The notes beneath the pieces are model-generated. The model did no database searches, was not told the DNA's origin, and worked only from the letters and a program-made list of their open reading frames with translations. A stretch of DNA of 64,000 nucleotides, taken from the NCBI GenBank assembly GCA_032718475.1, contig JAUCBJ010003061.1, forward strand, positions 1 through 64,000. Direction: 5' to 3'. Origin of the DNA: Nemertoderma westbladi (taxonomy: Eukaryota; Xenacoelomorpha; Nemertodermatida; Nemertodermatidae). Every line of letters starts with the position of its first letter. The first letter of the stretch is position 1. The position numbers were made by a program, and so were the translations under genes. This document shows, one piece after another, positions 21,849 to 32,518 of the stretch.

Positions 21849-23250
21849 AAACATTTCTTATCGTGAAGGAAGGATTCATGAGTGAAGCTAAAACCATTTT
21901 TGCTAACACTGGCGTACAACTAACCGAAGGTCATTGTGTACTAGGCTCAGTTATTGGGTCCAAATCATGCTGCAGTGATTATGTAAATGACAAAGTCCAT
22001 TCACTGTGCAATCAGCTGGTTAAGCTTCGAGAATTCGCTGTAACAGCTCCTCAGCCATCCTATAGTTGTCTCGTGTATGGCATGCAACCTAAGTTCAACT
22101 TATAATCAAGAACAACTCCTGGGTTTACCACCGCAATGGACCGAATTGATGACTTGATTACAGATCGGGTCATCCCAACCATAACATGTAATCCCCCTAC
22201 AGGTAAAATACAGCGCGATCTCCTCGCTCTGCATGTCAGGGAGGGAGGTCTAGCAATATTAAGATCAACCGACCTTCATCAGGGTATCCAGGAGTCCCGG
22301 AGATTATGTGAACCACTCTTTAGTGTTGACACCTGCTTAGAACCATCAGAAGCTCGTACAAAACAACAAACAATCCGCCGATAAATAAAGAAAGATCGAA
22401 TGGAAGATGCAAAGGAAAGCGCCGAGTGCATCCACAGTAAGCTTAGCAACAGCGACCAATACCTCCGCCTACTATCTAAGGAAAAGGGAGCCTTTTCCTG
22501 GCTGACCGCACTACCACTGACCAAATACGGTTACTCCACACAAAGAAGCCTTCAGGGATGCACTGTGCTTGCGATTTGGGTGGCAGCCAACAAAGCTTCC
22601 TGCACTATGTTCATGTCTGGCCAAACACTCCATATCGCATGTCTTACACTGTCCAACTGGTGGATACCCCAGCCTTTGCCATAATGAGGTAAGGGACTAC
22701 TTGGCGGAGTTATTAGTCGAGGTTTCTCATGATGTGCAGATAGAACCGCACCTTCAACCAGTGGGTGGTGAGCAGTTTAAACCGAGTAGTACCTCAACAG
22801 ATGGGATGCTCGATGCATGACTGGATGTGGCAGCTTCTGGCATATGGGGTGGACGCTTCCAGAAGCTCTTCATAGACGTGAAGGTTTTTAATCCACTGCG
22901 CATCCAACCCCAAGTCGATCAATGCAGCTTATACAAAGAATGAAAAGGATAAGCGCCGCAAATATGAAGAACGGATAACTCTCATTGAACACGCATCCTT
23001 TACTCCATTTGTAATGTCAACTACAGGGGAGCTGGCAGGGGTGCTCATGCTCAGGCACTATTAAACAGAGTAGCACTCCTTATATCAGCAAAGCGGGGTG
23101 CTCCTTACTCCGAGACAGTGGCATTAATCCAAACACGTTTAAGCTTTGCGCTCTTCAATAATGAGTTTGTGAGGCGCACGAGAACCACGGATTAAAAGGG
23201 TCCCGATTACTCTGCAGGAAACCAGAATACAGGCAGCTACATCTGAGGCC
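21806..23250 (+). pseudogene. RLE-type LINE: thumb, CCHC motif and restriction-like endonuclease remnant
   Basis: Pieces in shifting frames: VLGSVIGSKSCC, MDRIDDLITDRVIPTITC, HVREGGLAIL, RFGWQPTKLPALCSCLAKHS, then the CxC...H...C motif, GGYPSLCHNEVRDYLAELL, DVQIEPHLQPVGGEQF and LFIDVKVFNPL near 22860, with RLSFALFN near 23140. In related elements the motif reads RHNE; here R is C. The FxDVKVFNP block fits the PD-(D/E)XK-like nuclease core. Many stops after 22820. This part would cleave the target. Confidence 0.75.
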
Positions 23251-24517
23251 TGTATTAAAGTTTAAACAAGTCGTCCCACTCACTCCACAATTCTAATTCC
23301 CTCCACCATTCAACCTTTACTGTAGCTACTGTATACATACATATTATTTGTGTTAGGATATTTATGTAAAATAATAATTAATTTGTAATATTTTGCAATA
23401 ATTGTATATAATTTGACTATTATTATATTTACTGAATATTGTACAGTGCTGAGTATTATATGTAAATATAAATAAAATAAAATTTAAAAATAAAAATAAA
23501 TACATATCTAATTAAAATTATTGAATATTTACGATTAATGAATAATATTGATTTAGAGCATTTGATTCGTTTTTTTGTTGTTTTGTTTTTTTGTTTTTCT
23601 GTTTTTTTTAATGTTTTTTGTGTTTTTATTTGAGTTTTTTTTAAATACTAAATTGTTAGCCCCCCCCCCCCCCTTCAACACAGAAACTTGTTGCTGCAAC
23701 TTGCTGCATTTTATTCTTAAATTGGTACTTTTTTGTTGCCAAATTCTTTAAGTAAACATAGGGATATACTACAGTACAGTTGTGTTTCAAAATAAATTGA
23801 ACTGCAGTATTTTACTATATTGCTTCCATACTTACTGCGATTCAAATTATTGTACTCAACTGCTGATGCTGCCTTACTCAATGTTAAAATAATTTAGTGT
23901 TCTCAATATTTATTACGTAACTAGAGAGCCGCTAACTACATAAACCAATATTGGATATTAGTTCCGTTATGGTGTAAGCCGCGCAGACACTAAAGTTGCA
24001 ATAACTTTTGTTTGAGTGTGTGAATGGATTTGCTCAAATTACTTTCAAACCTTATCTACGTCGATGCTCTTTCACCGCAAGTAATAAAATTTAAAAAATT
24101 CCACCAAAAATATTTAACTTTACTTTTTTCGCCGGGTAAAAAGTAAAATCAATGCATTCCTATTGATTAATTTTTTCCCTAGGGAAAAAATTGAAACTTT
24201 TTCTTCCGATTTTGGGGTATATTCGAACGAAAAAGTGACAATTTAAGAATAAACACTTTTATTTCATCCCATTTTTATACCAGCTAATATTCAATAATTA
24301 GAGGGATTTTATATTATAAAGAATTGACTGTACATGTTACAGTAGCTATTTGTTTTGAAATAATTGTTATTTTCTTGTGCAACATTTTTCGGCATTTGAG
24401 CCTTAGTTACAGCCCTGGTCACCTAGTTTTTGTTTCATTTTTAAAAAAAATGTTCTAGAGCATAATATTATCTATTCATTTAATATAAAAAGTTTGTTCT
24501 GTAACAAATACTATTTG

Positions 24518-24879
24518 TTCTAGAACAAAAAAAAAAAAAAAAACTAGCTGATTTGTAAATTTTGTTAATTTTTTATTCTGTGTTATCATTGTATTATCCC
24601 ATATTTAATAAAAATCACTAGGTCCAATGAAAATTTGTAGTTGTTAGTACCACAAAATAACATTTTTTTTATGTTCTAAAACAACAAATATTTATTCTAG
24701 AACATAACTTTTTACAAAAATGAATAGACGAAATGTTCAAGAACATTAAAAAAATAAAATAAAAAAACGAACTTTGTTAACTTCAAAAATACCTAATTAA
24801 TTAATTTTGTTCTAGAACAACAATTATTTGTTCTAGAATAAAATTAATAAAAAAAATTAATAGACAATATGTTCTAGAA
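24518..24879. repeat. Cluster of TTCTAGAA palindromes
   Basis: Exact TTCTAGAA at 24518, 24695, 24810, 24831 and 24872, most extended to GTTCTAGAAC, with further degenerate copies (TGTTCTAAAAC). The word fits the heat-shock-element dyad pattern TTCnnGAA, but may only be repeat structure. Confidence 0.8.
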
Positions 24880-24939
24880 CTTTTTTTTAAAAACGTAACA
24901 AAAACTAGCTAGTATAAAAAATTTGAGGGGGGGGGTGCA

Positions 24940-25230
24940 CAAAACACACTAGCACCGCCCGGGCTAACTCGACAATCAGGGTGACCGTTCCCTAACCGGT
25001 GAGGCAGAAGTACAGTCTACGGATACACAGACTAAACTCGCGAGAAAACAATCCCCACGTAGCGAATCCTAACTACCACTAATGGACCTAAACTACTGTA
25101 GACTTGCCGCGGTGAGATTTATATGGGCATAAAGAGCCAGTGGGTTGAGTAAATCCGAGGCATGGAATCGCACTAGTAGTCGAGTCAATCTAGCAAAAAA
25201 CCCAAAAGTATTTCGCAATCAATCCGAACC
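24940..25230 (-). repeat. Fragment related to the foldback family
   Basis: On the minus strand 25130-24950 matches 1940-2070 (blocks ACCGCGGCAAG, GTTAGGATTCGCT, GCCTCACCGGTTAG). The part at 24945-24975 resembles the arm sequence near 780 and 4060. About 50 bases near 25175 recur at 14255. Confidence 0.65.
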
Positions 25231-25749
25231 ACACATTTTGGATTCTATATTACCTTATAAATGACAAAAAAAAAGTCTATAAAATTTTATTTTGCGGATC
25301 ATATGTTTATTCATGGAAATTCTGCGTGAATTTGCATAAGACAAGCCAAACAAAGGAAAAAGTAGGGAAAAGTAAGTAGCAAACTGGTGATGTTCCAGAA
25401 TAATTTAATTAATTTCACAATAAGCTGTGATTCAATGGTAAATTAGTAATATTTACACCGGCGTGTTACACATTAATTGCTATATCTCAGAAACTAGAAG
25501 TCTCATCAAATTTTTAAATATATCAAAAACTTCACGTTATATTAAGGAAACCGTTGTAAAAAATTATACAATTCCACTGCAAGGAAATTTCATAATTTCC
25601 ATTAATGTTAGTGAAGATTTTTCACAATTAAATTGTGATTGCTCTACTGTACTGATTTTAGATGTAATTTATTTGTTTTAGTTTGAAAACCACAATAGTT
25701 TATCATATAACAAATAATTTTTTCTTTTCTTCGAAAATCATTTCTTCGA

Positions 25750-26257
25750 AACGGGCCATGGAAAAGGCGCCCCGGATGGGTTAGGTTCCCTCATAAACGG
25801 GAAATGGATCGCCTGGAGTTGAAAGGTGAAGTCATTAACAGTGCCTATGACTTCTTTGAACTTTCTGGTAGAACCAAGTCGCTTGAAAGCATAGTGTTTT
25901 TCTATTTAAGTGATGAAGAGGTAGTAAATATCGGCAACGATGACGAAAGTCCACGTAAAGTTTATGGACTACGAGATATTCATAGTGTTGAGTTAATATT
26001 AGGGCAATCGCTAAGGTATGAGATACGCCATCTATCCAGTTCATTGTTTACTCCTAAATATATCCAGGTTGATACGTAGAAGGACATGTATTAAAGGTGG
26101 CAAGCAAGCTGAAGCTGAAGAAGTAGATCTACCAGGTATTGTTAGAGACGGAGGAAAAGTAGGTGATGGGCGAGAAATTCCATTTGATTGTTACGACGAT
26201 AATGATGAGACTTTTCTTGGCTTTCATACCTACCCAATCAGGAATTCTAAAAACTAG
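25750..26257 (+). pseudogene. Degenerate transposase-like fragment
   Basis: The plus strand reads GHGKGAPDGLGSLI at 25750-25800, then in a second frame (25804-26079) MDRLELKGEVINSAYDFFEL and VYGLRDIHSVELI. A HGKGxxDGxG block followed by such text is typical of ORFs repeated many times in animal genomes and of probable transposon origin, but I cannot name the family. Frame changes near 25795 and 26080 show it is broken. Confidence 0.45.
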
Positions 26258-27013
26258 CATATACTAATTTTCGCATTGACAATTCATCCACCCATATCCA
26301 TGTATTACATGGCTAGGACCTAAGACTAATAACTACTATTGCCTTGTATTTGTATACGTATATTTGGGTAGGGGTACCGGTTTTAATAAATGAGTTATTG
26401 TTTCTGAGTATGGTATACTGGTATATATTGTTTAAAAATAGATATTGGGAGAATTAGCATTGATTAATTTTTCATTTTCAGTATACTTTGGATAACAAAT
26501 GTGTATACTTTGAGATAAATGTCATCCAAAGTATTCTATAAAATGTATACCACTAAAAAATTATCCAAAGTATTATAAAAATTTGTATACTTTGGTTGCT
26601 AATTTGGTATTTTTTAGCGTCAGTTCCTTGTAACTAGACCCGCTTTATATTTAACAATCGAATTCGGATTCAGCATAAAAAATGCTATCGAATAGTATAT
26701 AAAATTATGGGGTTTTGGAAAGTTTATAAAAATCCACTTTTGTGTAACGCTTTTTTTAAACAGAACCTGGTATTAAAAATTGATAAATGATGAGATAAAT
26801 TTCCGTTGCTCTGGAAACTAAATTGGTAACTATGTAGAAGTGCATGCATACTTCTGTCAAGCGATAGTCATTAGAGAAAAGTTTGTCTGCACCAAATTTG
26901 GAGAAAACCCCACCAATAGACCCCTTGTTGCTATGTAAAATCCATGTTGCCAAGGAAAGAAACTGGAAATTGAAGGTGATTCGCATAATATATTTTTATA
27001 GACTTTTTTGGGG
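26258..27013. other. AT-rich noncoding stretch with inverted ATCCAAAGTAT words
   Basis: Between 26478 and 26602 the words GTATACTTTGGAT and ATCCAAAGTAT alternate in both orientations, giving several overlapping inverted repeats, probably a small MITE or its nested copies. No ORF of interest. Confidence 0.6.
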
Positions 27014-27017
27014 GTAT

Positions 27018-27173
27018 TGTAGCGTCCACTCGATGGCTTACCTATCGTTCGGACACTTAACTCATTTCATTGAGTATTACGTATTCTAGAATATATAAAA
27101 CACAATAATGTTTAACAATAATAAAATAGCTCACTAGTACGTTAGTTTATATGTGACATTTACATCCCCCACA
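27018..27173 (+). repeat. Ty3 5' LTR
   Basis: TGTAGCGTCC...CCCCCACA, 156 bp. It contains an AATATATAAAAC stretch that may act as TATA and an AATAAAAT stretch as polyadenylation signal. Confidence 0.93.
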
Positions 27174-27174
27174 T

Positions 27175-27192
27175 TGGTGACCCGGACGTTAG
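27175..27192 (+). promoter_or_regulatory. Primer binding site, tRNA-Trp-like
   Basis: TGGTGACCCGGACGTTAG lies one base inside the 5' LTR. It is close to the complement of the tRNA-Trp 3' end used by CsRn1-type elements (TGGTGACCCCGACGTGAT from general knowledge). Confidence 0.7.
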
Positions 27193-27212
27193 ATTAATTA
27201 CCTAACTTAATA

Positions 27213-28140
27213 ATGAACAATTTGCCTGATAACATTAATGAGGCGGCAGCCGGTGCATTCGACTATGGACGTTTGGCACATGAGCTCCAGGCCCTTCAAT
27301 TCGGAAATCCACTGGTCAATGCTGCCCCTGCCATATCAACAGTCGCTTTGAAACTCCCTTCTTTCTGGACCGCGCAACCCGAGGTTTGGTTCAAGCAAGT
27401 GGAAGCTCAGTTAGATTTAAAAGGAATTACAGCAGACCTCACTAAATACAGCTATGTAATCCAGGCCCTTGATAACACCGTAGCAACTGAAATTGGTGCA
27501 TTCATCTTGAACCCACCAGAAGCTAACAGATATGAAGCTCTGAAAACTATACTCCTCAAATCTTATGGGCTTACAGAACAACAAAAGGGAGCCAAGTTAC
27601 TAGCAATCAATCGGCCTGGGTGATCGCCACCCATCTTCTCTACTACGATACATGGCTACGTTAGTTCCTGCTGACACCTACAGGGGGTATACATTCCGTA
27701 GTCTATTCCTACAACATCTACCTGAAACAGTCCGCATAGCCCTGGCCAGAGACCCTCCTACGGACATTGATGATCTTGCATTTGCCGCTGACTCAATCAT
27801 AGAGGCCCAAGGTCCAACTCATTATCGTGGTATAGCTGCAGTGGAAGTTGATGCCATAGGTAGACAACAGAAACGCACCCAACAGCGTCAGAGCCAAAGG
27901 AATGCACCTCCCACTCAACTACCTCGTGTAAACCGCCGATCCACCACTCGCTGCGCCAATCACCAGCGTTATGGCACGCATACCTGGGCTTGCTGCACTA
28001 TGCTCCCTGGTTCCACTTGCGACATGGCACACATCACAGTACCCAGACCTTCGGGAAATGCCACTGCCGACGCCCAGTAGCCGTCCAGGCTTTCGGCAAC
28101 AAACCCAAACAGAAAGATGGCATGAAAACAATGACCAGTC
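27213..28140 (+). pseudogene. Ty3 Gag (CsRn1-like), frame-broken
   Basis: 27213-27623 starts at a true ATG and holds VALKLPSFWTAQPEVWFKQV, the capsid entry block. The reading shifts frame near 27610 and continues (27652-28080) with FRSLFLQHLPETVRIALA and FAADSIIEAQG, ending in a cysteine/histidine region CANHQRYGTHTWACC. That spacing (C-x2-H-x9-C) is the unusual CHCC-type motif of CsRn1 Gags instead of a CCHC knuckle. A stop lies at 28078. Confidence 0.85.
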
Positions 28141-28206
28141 TGGGACTCCACGACCGGACGTCAGTTTCTTGTCGACTGTGGTGCCGATGAGTCCGTCATC
28201 CCAGCA
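28141..28206 (+). pseudogene. Ty3 protease N-terminal half, cut by insertion
   Basis: In the frame of the second gag piece it reads RQFLVDCGADESVIPA, the aspartic protease active-site region. Relatives have D-T-G-A; here it is D-C-G-A. The giant element is inserted immediately after, duplicating CAGCA (28202-28206 and 47834-47838). Confidence 0.8.
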
Positions 28207-29444
28207 TGTAAAAGCTTCTGTGGGATATAACTGGCCCCTTTTGCTTCGCAATCCAGTTTCCCCCCAGGCGCTGGAATACTCTAAAAAGGTTCTCTAACTG
28301 TATATATATTCCCCTCGCCCGCAAGGTACCGTTACAGGTGTTTTAACGGACATAAAAGTCATTCTTCTATATACGTGTTTTGGCGGACATGGTAAGGCAA
28401 AAAACCTGCAATGCACCAAATACCTTACACAGCTTAGCCTTGATGATTCATATTACGACATCTAACAGCTGGTTGCTGACATGGGAACAGCCATTGGACG
28501 CATGGTTCTTTGTTTGGCTTGAGCCAATCAGAGCGATTTTTTCTGTCGACGTGTAGATATTTGGTCGATCATACTAGGAGTGTTCAGTCTTACTGTTTTT
28601 GTGATACTGTTGTGTTCCTTCTATCTAGGCCAGGAACACCGGCTCTAGAGTCAATTCGTTTCAGACTTTAGAAGAAACATTAGTAGGCTTAAGATTATAG
28701 AGCGTATAACTGTTATCGGTCCAGTCAAACATTGTTACCATCTTAACCTACCGTCTTAATGCTATTTACTGTTGTGTTTTGGTTGAATATTATTATTTGG
28801 AGAACATTTATAAAGAACCCAAATTTCCCAATTTTCTTGATACACTACAGGTTAGAGAGACGGGTTATATATAGCGATTGCGACTTATATTATTGTGTTT
28901 GTAGTGAATTTAATGCTATTTGATAAGCACTACATGGGTCCGTTGCTGTTCTCTTTATATATGATAAAATTCATTGACAGTCGGCAAATTAGTGAGCAGT
29001 ATTGTGTGTTACCGGTAGTGTGCATGATTGTGACTGATAACTAAGCATTTCCTAAAGAATGCGCCTCATACGTGAATCATAAGCCTTACCGACTTACCGT
29101 TGTGATTAGTATAAGTCATATCTCTGTTTACCTAGATAGAGCGCCACGTCCTAAAGGAACTGTTAATATTTCCCGAAAGTGAATAATATTAGTCAGAAAT
29201 TATTTATTAACGATCAATCGAATAATACAATACAGTAAGCTTACACTGCAATAAAAATCTAAGCCCTCAGAATCCAGTCTCCCGGGTATATCCAGCGGGT
29301 GAATGGACGCGCACTAGGCTGGCTTCTGCTAATGTTGTGTTTATTGGTATTAAATATTTGTCATCTTCTAAAGTCTATTTATAAACCAAAAGACATATAA
29401 ATTTTGGCAGGTTAAACTGCTAAAGGTCTTCAAAAGCGCGTACA
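28207..29444 (+). repeat. Giant element 5' LTR
   Basis: 1238 bp, TGTAAAAGC...GCGCGTACA. It is long for BEL. It contains AACTGTATATATATTCCCC near its start. Homologous in its last about 950 bp to the foldback core at 2300-3246. Confidence 0.95.
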
Positions 29445-29457
29445 ATAACAGTTATTG

Positions 29458-29482
29458 ACTTTATTGCAGTAAGCAATAAAGT
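29458..29482 (+). other. Hairpin next to the 5' LTR
   Basis: Perfect 10-bp stem ACTTTATTGC / GCAATAAAGT with loop AGTAA, 13 bases inside the LTR, where a primer binding site is expected. Confidence 0.6.
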
Positions 29483-29509
29483 TGAAAGTACTGGTCGACC
29501 GGTAAACCT

Positions 29510-29599
29510 GAACCGGTACTTCTGTAGGTCAGTAGGCCCAACTGCCAGAACCGGTACTTCTGTAGGTCCGTAGGCCCAACTGTCCCAACCGGTACTTCC
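29510..29599 (+). repeat. 38-bp tandem repeat, 2.4 copies
   Basis: Units begin GAACCGGTACTTCTGTAGGTC at 29510 and 29548, with a partial third. Confidence 0.9.
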
Positions 29600-29754
29600 A
29601 GTATAAGTACATTAGTATTATTCGATTTGATTATTGTATACCGGTAGGTCTTAGTATTTAATCAGGGACTGCAGCCCTGGTTTTTTATTGAGATTTTACT
29701 TATTTCTGTCGGTTTTATTTACATGTAAGTTAATATTGAGCTGAAGACGTGTAA

Positions 29755-30340
29755 GTCTGCTCAGATTGTTCAGATAATTGTAGGCCGGACTGTTGTCGGA
29801 TTGTTGTTGGGTTTGGAGAGATTACGGCGTGTGTAGAGTTTGTCCGATAGAGTGCCAGTTAGTAAGTTGGGGCAGCCATAGCTGTAAGGTCAATCCCCTC
29901 TTAAAGAATAAGTCGTACTACCGTGTTAGAACGCATACTAACTAACCATTTTGGAATCTGCACATACTGTAGTTTATTTAGGCTTGACAGTATTCTGCCA
30001 GCGTTTTGGCCTGTGTTTGTTTGTGTGGTCTGTTCAGGTACCGTAATAGTTATTACTCAGATATTTTGTAGGCTGGACTGTTGTCTAGCTATTATTAGGT
30101 CTGAAGAGATTGCTGCGTGTGTAGAGTTTGTCCGATAGAGTGCCAGTTAGTAAGTTGGGGCAGCCATAGCTGTAAGGTCAATCCCCTCTTAAAGAATAAG
30201 TCGTACTACCGTGTTAGAACGCATACTAACTAACCATTTTGGAATCTACACGTACGGTAGTTTATTTAGGCTTGGTGGTAGTCTGCCAGCGTTTGGTTTG
30301 TATTTGTTTGAGTATTCTGTACGGGTAGCGTAATATTTAT
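29755..30340 (+). repeat. 288-bp tandem duplication in the leader
   Basis: GTAGAGTTTGTCCGATAGAG and about 180 following bases are repeated nearly exactly at an offset of 288. The outer parts of each unit are more diverged, so a short core has been kept or recently converted. Confidence 0.9.
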
Positions 30341-31518
30341 TATTCAGAGTTTATGCGATTATTCGCAACATTCATGTCCCCAAGTTTATTCCTACAGTAA
30401 TTGTGTTTGTTACACATACCGTTATAGTTAAATTAACCCCGGTACTACACGGGCTGCTTGGCGTAGGACAAGACTGGTGACTTTGTGCTTCGGTCACTCC
30501 AGCAGATGCCGTGGTTCTTTTAACTGTTCAAGTATATTTAACTACTGATTATTTGTTGTACCAGTGCTTATACCTAATTTAGGGTTTAGTGTACAGTGCT
30601 TTCCGAAAGTAATTAGGGTGTAGGCAGTATATTTGTGTTGTAAAGTGGTTAATAGGCACGCTGGATCTGGTAGTCCGCGGTAATTAACTTCTAGGTAGGA
30701 ACACTCCGTGATACATAACGTAGTACCTATAGCGATACGGCTATAGGTCGTCAGGCGGTGGTATTTTCCTATCTGGACAGTGCAATATATTTACTACTAC
30801 TTATTATTTTCAAATACCGTAGTACCCTGTCCATTGTAATAAACCGAATTCTAACCCTTTGTTAGACTGGTTTGTAGACTTCCTGTAAAATTACCCTAAA
30901 AATTCGTACGTAATATTTTTGTTGTGTTTAATTAGAGATTTAATCTCACCCGTATCGTAAGTAATTTGTAGTATTAAGTAACTTAGGTAAATTAGAATTA
31001 TCTGTTTTAGTGTCCAATAAATAGCACTTCACTGAGAGCGCACAGCTTCTGTGTAGTGACACCCCAGAAATAATAACATTTATTTCAAATATTGAAAAAA
31101 CCCCTTTTAAACGGGTATATATCTATTATAAATCAACTCAAATGATTTATAAATAGTAGGCCTGCCATACAACAACTAGGTCTCAATATCAGTTGGACTA
31201 CTGCTTAAATAACGGTAATAAAGTAAGTTAAAGTAACCAGGTAACCCTAAAATATTCAGAAATTCAATTATTCTAAAATAATTGACATACCGGTATTTAC
31301 CATAGGCTTATTATATTTATTTCTATAAATTTGAGCTAAAATCATACTGGTATTCTGTGATTAATTCTAGTTCATAATTATACTTATATATACTATAAGT
31401 GTAAGCTGTATACCGGTATTCACGATAGGCCTATTATATATTTATATATATTTGTGCTAAAATTATATACCGGTACTCTGTGACAAACCTAGTTTACAAT
31501 ACTTATATATACTATAAG

Positions 31519-32389
31519 TAGGGCTCAATCGGAGTTTTTATTTTGCCGGAGCCGGAGCCGGAACCGGAGTGGAAAAAAATTTGCCGGAGTTTGACCGGAG
31601 CCGGAGTTTCTTTCCCTATGTGTATTTTCCCTATATCCGGGCCGGGTCGCCGTCGTTAGTACTCATATCAGGGTCGCCGTCGTCGGTACTCATATCCGGG
31701 CACCGGGTCGCCGTCGTTGGTACTTATATCCTGGTCGCGAACAGAAGTCCTTGCATCATTCTCAGTCCATTCCCCTTCCAGAATTATAGTACATATAGCT
31801 GTATACATGTATAGTACTGTAGTCAGGTAGTAGTACAGTAGCTTGAGGTGCGGGATTGTCAGACTGTGTATTCAAGCTGCCAGGTAGGCCTACCGCTACC
31901 AGTACAGCAGTTCTGAGTTCCGGAATTAGATTAAGTCAGTGAGTACAGAATTCAGGAAGTAGTACCGGTACTACTGCTACTGTAGTACTACCAGTCACCA
32001 GTACCAGCCTGCCAGTAAATCTAAGTTGTTTAGTAGGCCTATTACACTGCTCTACCAGTCTACTGTAGTATAGTAATACTGTAATAACTGAATAATAGTC
32101 TGATAGTAGTATCAAAGTAGTACAGTCAGACAGTACAGTACTGCAGTACTACTGGTTCTGGACAGCTGGAGCAGGCTATTGGCAGATTGGAGTACCATAC
32201 ACTGGAATATACTGCTGCCATATGCCTATCTGCCTATACTAGCCTATATATTATGTACATTAATATAAAACATACATTATTAAAAAAACTCCGGCTCCGG
32301 TAATTTTTCTAACTCACTCCGGTTCGGAGCCGGATGTAATAAACTCCGGCCGGAGCCGGAGCCGGAGCCGGAACTCCGATCGAGCCCTA
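31519..32389. mobile_element. hAT-type MITE with CCGGAG arrays
   Basis: Terminal inverted repeats TAGGGCTCAATCGGAGTT and AACTCCGATCGAGCCCTA are flanked by the exact 8-bp duplication ACTATAAG (31511-31518 and 32390-32397). An 8-bp duplication and TAGGG-like ends are hAT hallmarks. Subterminal arrays of GGAGCC/CCGGAG lie at both ends. There is no transposase; the open frame 31569-31814 is incidental. Confidence 0.9.
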
Positions 32390-32518
32390 ACTATAAGTGT
32401 ATACCGGTATTCTAATATACTGCAATAAATTACCGGTACTAGGCCAACGGTCATACTGAATTACTAGACTTGTTTTAACTGTAACTATAGCAGTAGACAT
32501 TCAACTGTATAGCTAAAC

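Larger units (their letters stand above)
19431..23270 (+). mobile_element. Decayed RLE-type LINE with Ulp1-like protease
   Basis: In order on the plus strand: a Ulp1-like cysteine protease (19431-19852), a low-complexity linker, a reverse transcriptase (about 20271-22105), and a C-terminal cysteine/histidine motif followed by a restriction-like endonuclease region (about 22540-23250). R2-group LINEs of the NeSL type are known to combine a Ulp1-type protease with RT and an RLE. Clade assignment is inference. Boundaries are approximate and no target duplication was found. Confidence 0.75.
23271..25740. other. AT-rich noncoding stretch with poly-T, poly-C and palindromes
   Basis: Contains T-rich tracts (23560-23640), a 14-base C tract (23660-23673), a cluster of TTCTAGAA palindromes (24518-24879), a G tract (24927-24935) and a dispersed-repeat fragment (24940-25230). 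The open frame at 25463-25681 is AT-rich and unsupported. Confidence 0.6.
29445..32518 (+). other. Giant element leader
   Basis: 3.1 kb without a credible ORF. It includes a 10-bp hairpin right after the LTR, a 38-bp tandem repeat, a 288-bp duplication, many TACCGGTA words and the hAT MITE. No canonical TGG primer site is seen within the first about 20 bases. Confidence 0.8.
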
